DNA from: Hymenobacter busanensis
GTDB taxonomy: Bacteria > Bacteroidota > Bacteroidia > Cytophagales > Hymenobacteraceae
Direction: 5' to 3'
Length of the DNA: 64,000 nucleotides
Assembly: GCF_008727865.1 (NCBI RefSeq)
Contig: NZ_VTWU01000009.1
Coordinates: 1 to 64,000 of the forward strand
Shown: positions 63,236 through 64,000 of the stretch, piece by piece
Layout of the letters: every line of letters starts with the position of its first letter
Numbering within the stretch: the stretch's first letter is position 1
Made by a program: the position numbers and the translations under genes
Notes under the pieces: generated by a model
Database searches by the model: none
What the model saw: the letters and a program-made list of their open reading frames with translations, nothing else
Told to the model about the DNA's origin: nothing

Positions 63236-63332
63236 AAATAGGAACTAACTTGCCCATCCACCCCGTTTTTCCCGCAGCCTGTGGCACATGGTTTGCCGGG
63301 ACGCTTTGCCCACCCACACCCAACCATCACCC

Positions 63333-63782
63333 ATGAAAGTATTTTTTGCCGCCGCGGCCCTGCTTTGCACCGGCCTGCTGACGACACATGCTGCCCACGC
63401 CCAGACCACGGCGGCCGCCTCGCGGGAGGAGCAAGCCCAGAAGGCCAACGAAGCCGGCCTGCGCAAGCGCAAAGCCGGTTCGCCCGACGACCTGGCCCGC
63501 ATGCAGCGCCGCATGAGCATGAACCCCGACGAGGTGAAGCGCGACCAGCAGATTGAGGTGTTGGAAGCCCGTTCGGGCGTTACCAGCTACTCGGCGGGCA
63601 GCTCGGCCGGCTCGCGCCAGTATGAGAAAGGCAGCGGTGGTTTCACCGTGAAACGCTTCCGCGACAAAAACAGCGCCGCCCTGCAAAAGCGTGGCCAGTC
63701 GCGCCCCGCGCCCGGTATCGACCCCAAGGGCAAGCCGCTGAAGCACAAAAAGCCCCATAAGTTCCTGGGGCTGATTGGATAA
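63333..63782 (+). CDS. Small exported protein of unknown function
   Basis: A 149-residue protein with signal peptide 1-23 (THAAHAQ). The mature part is hydrophilic and rich in Lys, Arg, Ser and Gly (EEQAQKANEAGLRKRKAGSP, MQRRMSMNPDEVKRDQQIEV, GSSAGSRQYEKGSGGFTVKR), with a strongly basic C-terminus (KGKPLKHKKPHKFLGLIG). No family or motif was recognised, and it is probably largely disordered. ATG 63333 was chosen because it opens the signal peptide. A strong terminator follows. Confidence 0.75.
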   Translation: MKVFFAAAALLCTGLLTTHAAHAQTTAAASREEQAQKANEAGLRKRKAGSPDDLARMQRRMSMNPDEVKRDQQIEVLEARSGVTSYSAGSSAGSRQYEKGSGGFTVKRFRDKNSAALQKRGQSRPAPGIDPKGKPLKHKKPHKFLGLIG

Positions 63783-63805
63783 CGAGTCACTCCTGTTACG
63801 ACATG

Positions 63806-63838
63806 AAAAAGCCCCGGCGCAGAGCTCCGGGGCTTTTT
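63806..63838. terminator. Bidirectional terminator
   Basis: GCCCCGG and CCGGGGC (63811-63817 and 63827-63833) with an A-run before and a T-run after. It lies between the converging gene ends at 63782 and 63934. Confidence 0.9.
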
Positions 63839-63933
63839 GCTTTTTCGTTGGACCGGGGCCACCGTTCGCCCCCAGCTACTGGAAAAAGTGTCGAGGAGCG
63901 CAGCCACTGTAGCAAGGCCGCGCACAACAGCGG

Positions 63934-64000
63934 TTAGCGCAATACCATGTCGTGGAGCACTACCACATGCTCCTTGGCTTGCTGATCGAAAGCGATGGTG
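63934..64000 (-). CDS. 3' end of an unidentified gene running off the window
   Basis: The minus strand is open from the window edge and ends in TAA at 63934-63936. The 21 visible residues include AFDQQAKEHVVVLHDMVLR, which read as ordinary protein. They are too few to name a family. The gene converges on the terminator at 63806-63838. Confidence 0.55.
   Translation of the reverse strand, partial: TIAFDQQAKEHVVVLHDMVLR

Overview
The window is a 64 kb piece of a high-GC Bacteroidota chromosome. It most resembles Hymenobacter or a close relative (Cytophagales). The grounds are: five large secreted proteins that end in type IX secretion (T9SS) sorting domains; the T9SS translocon gene sprA in its usual ruvA-sprA-gcvH-vanZ setting; promoters of the Bacteroidota -7 type (TAnnTTTG); few Shine-Dalgarno sequences; and families largely confined to Bacteroidota (DUF3078, DUF4292, PID-CTERM, GEVED). 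I saw no rRNA, tRNA, CRISPR array, prophage or intact insertion sequence.

Layout. 1-0.8 kb: a terminator, then about 700 bp without a convincing gene. 0.8-15 kb: a PID-CTERM mini-protein and three giant T9SS cargo proteins, with a lone moxR ATPase between the first two cargo genes. 15-17.3 kb: an ECF sigma factor translationally coupled to a membrane-anchored beta-barrel protein. 17.6-21 kb: a methyltransferase, a polysaccharide flippase and a glycosyltransferase. 21-26 kb: a beta-helix T9SS protein downstream of a TonB-dependent receptor. 26-29.2 kb: yicC, an exported protein of unknown function and an M28 peptidase. 29.2-41 kb: vanZ-like, gcvH, sprA, ruvA and maeB. 41-43.7 kb: the least explained part, with a lipoprotein, an exact-period array of 21-bp repeats leading into a gene of unknown function, and two AT-rich genes for small membrane proteins. 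43.7-47.7 kb: an FG-GAP T9SS protein, then cysE and cysK, interspersed with large palindromic repeats. 47.7-52 kb: a LysM lytic transglycosylase, gatA and two tatA paralogues. 52-53 kb: a GAF-LytTR regulator. 53.3-60.6 kb: a cell-envelope run of flippase, dut, sugar nucleotidyltransferase, TPR protein, DUF4292 lipoprotein and EnvC-like protein. 60.6-64 kb: enoyl-CoA hydratase, mscL, a DUF3078 barrel, a small secreted protein and the 3' end of one more gene.

How it fits together. SprA forms the outer-membrane pore for T9SS, and the five cargo proteins carry the matching C-terminal signals. The two TatA paralogues, the envelope run and the two flippases serve envelope assembly. cysE and cysK form the two-step serine-to-cysteine route. 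Starts were moved to the first plausible ATG where only an upstream TTG or GTG extended the frame. sprA and gatA start at TTG and the second flippase at GTG, because no ATG is available in frame.

The most interesting unexplained structure is at 41.7-42.9 kb: fifteen 21-bp units without a single indel, giving seven-residue repeats in several reading frames, directly before a 253-residue protein I do not recognise. Next are the three large palindromic elements at 43.7, 46.4 and 47.6 kb, which share a core sequence.
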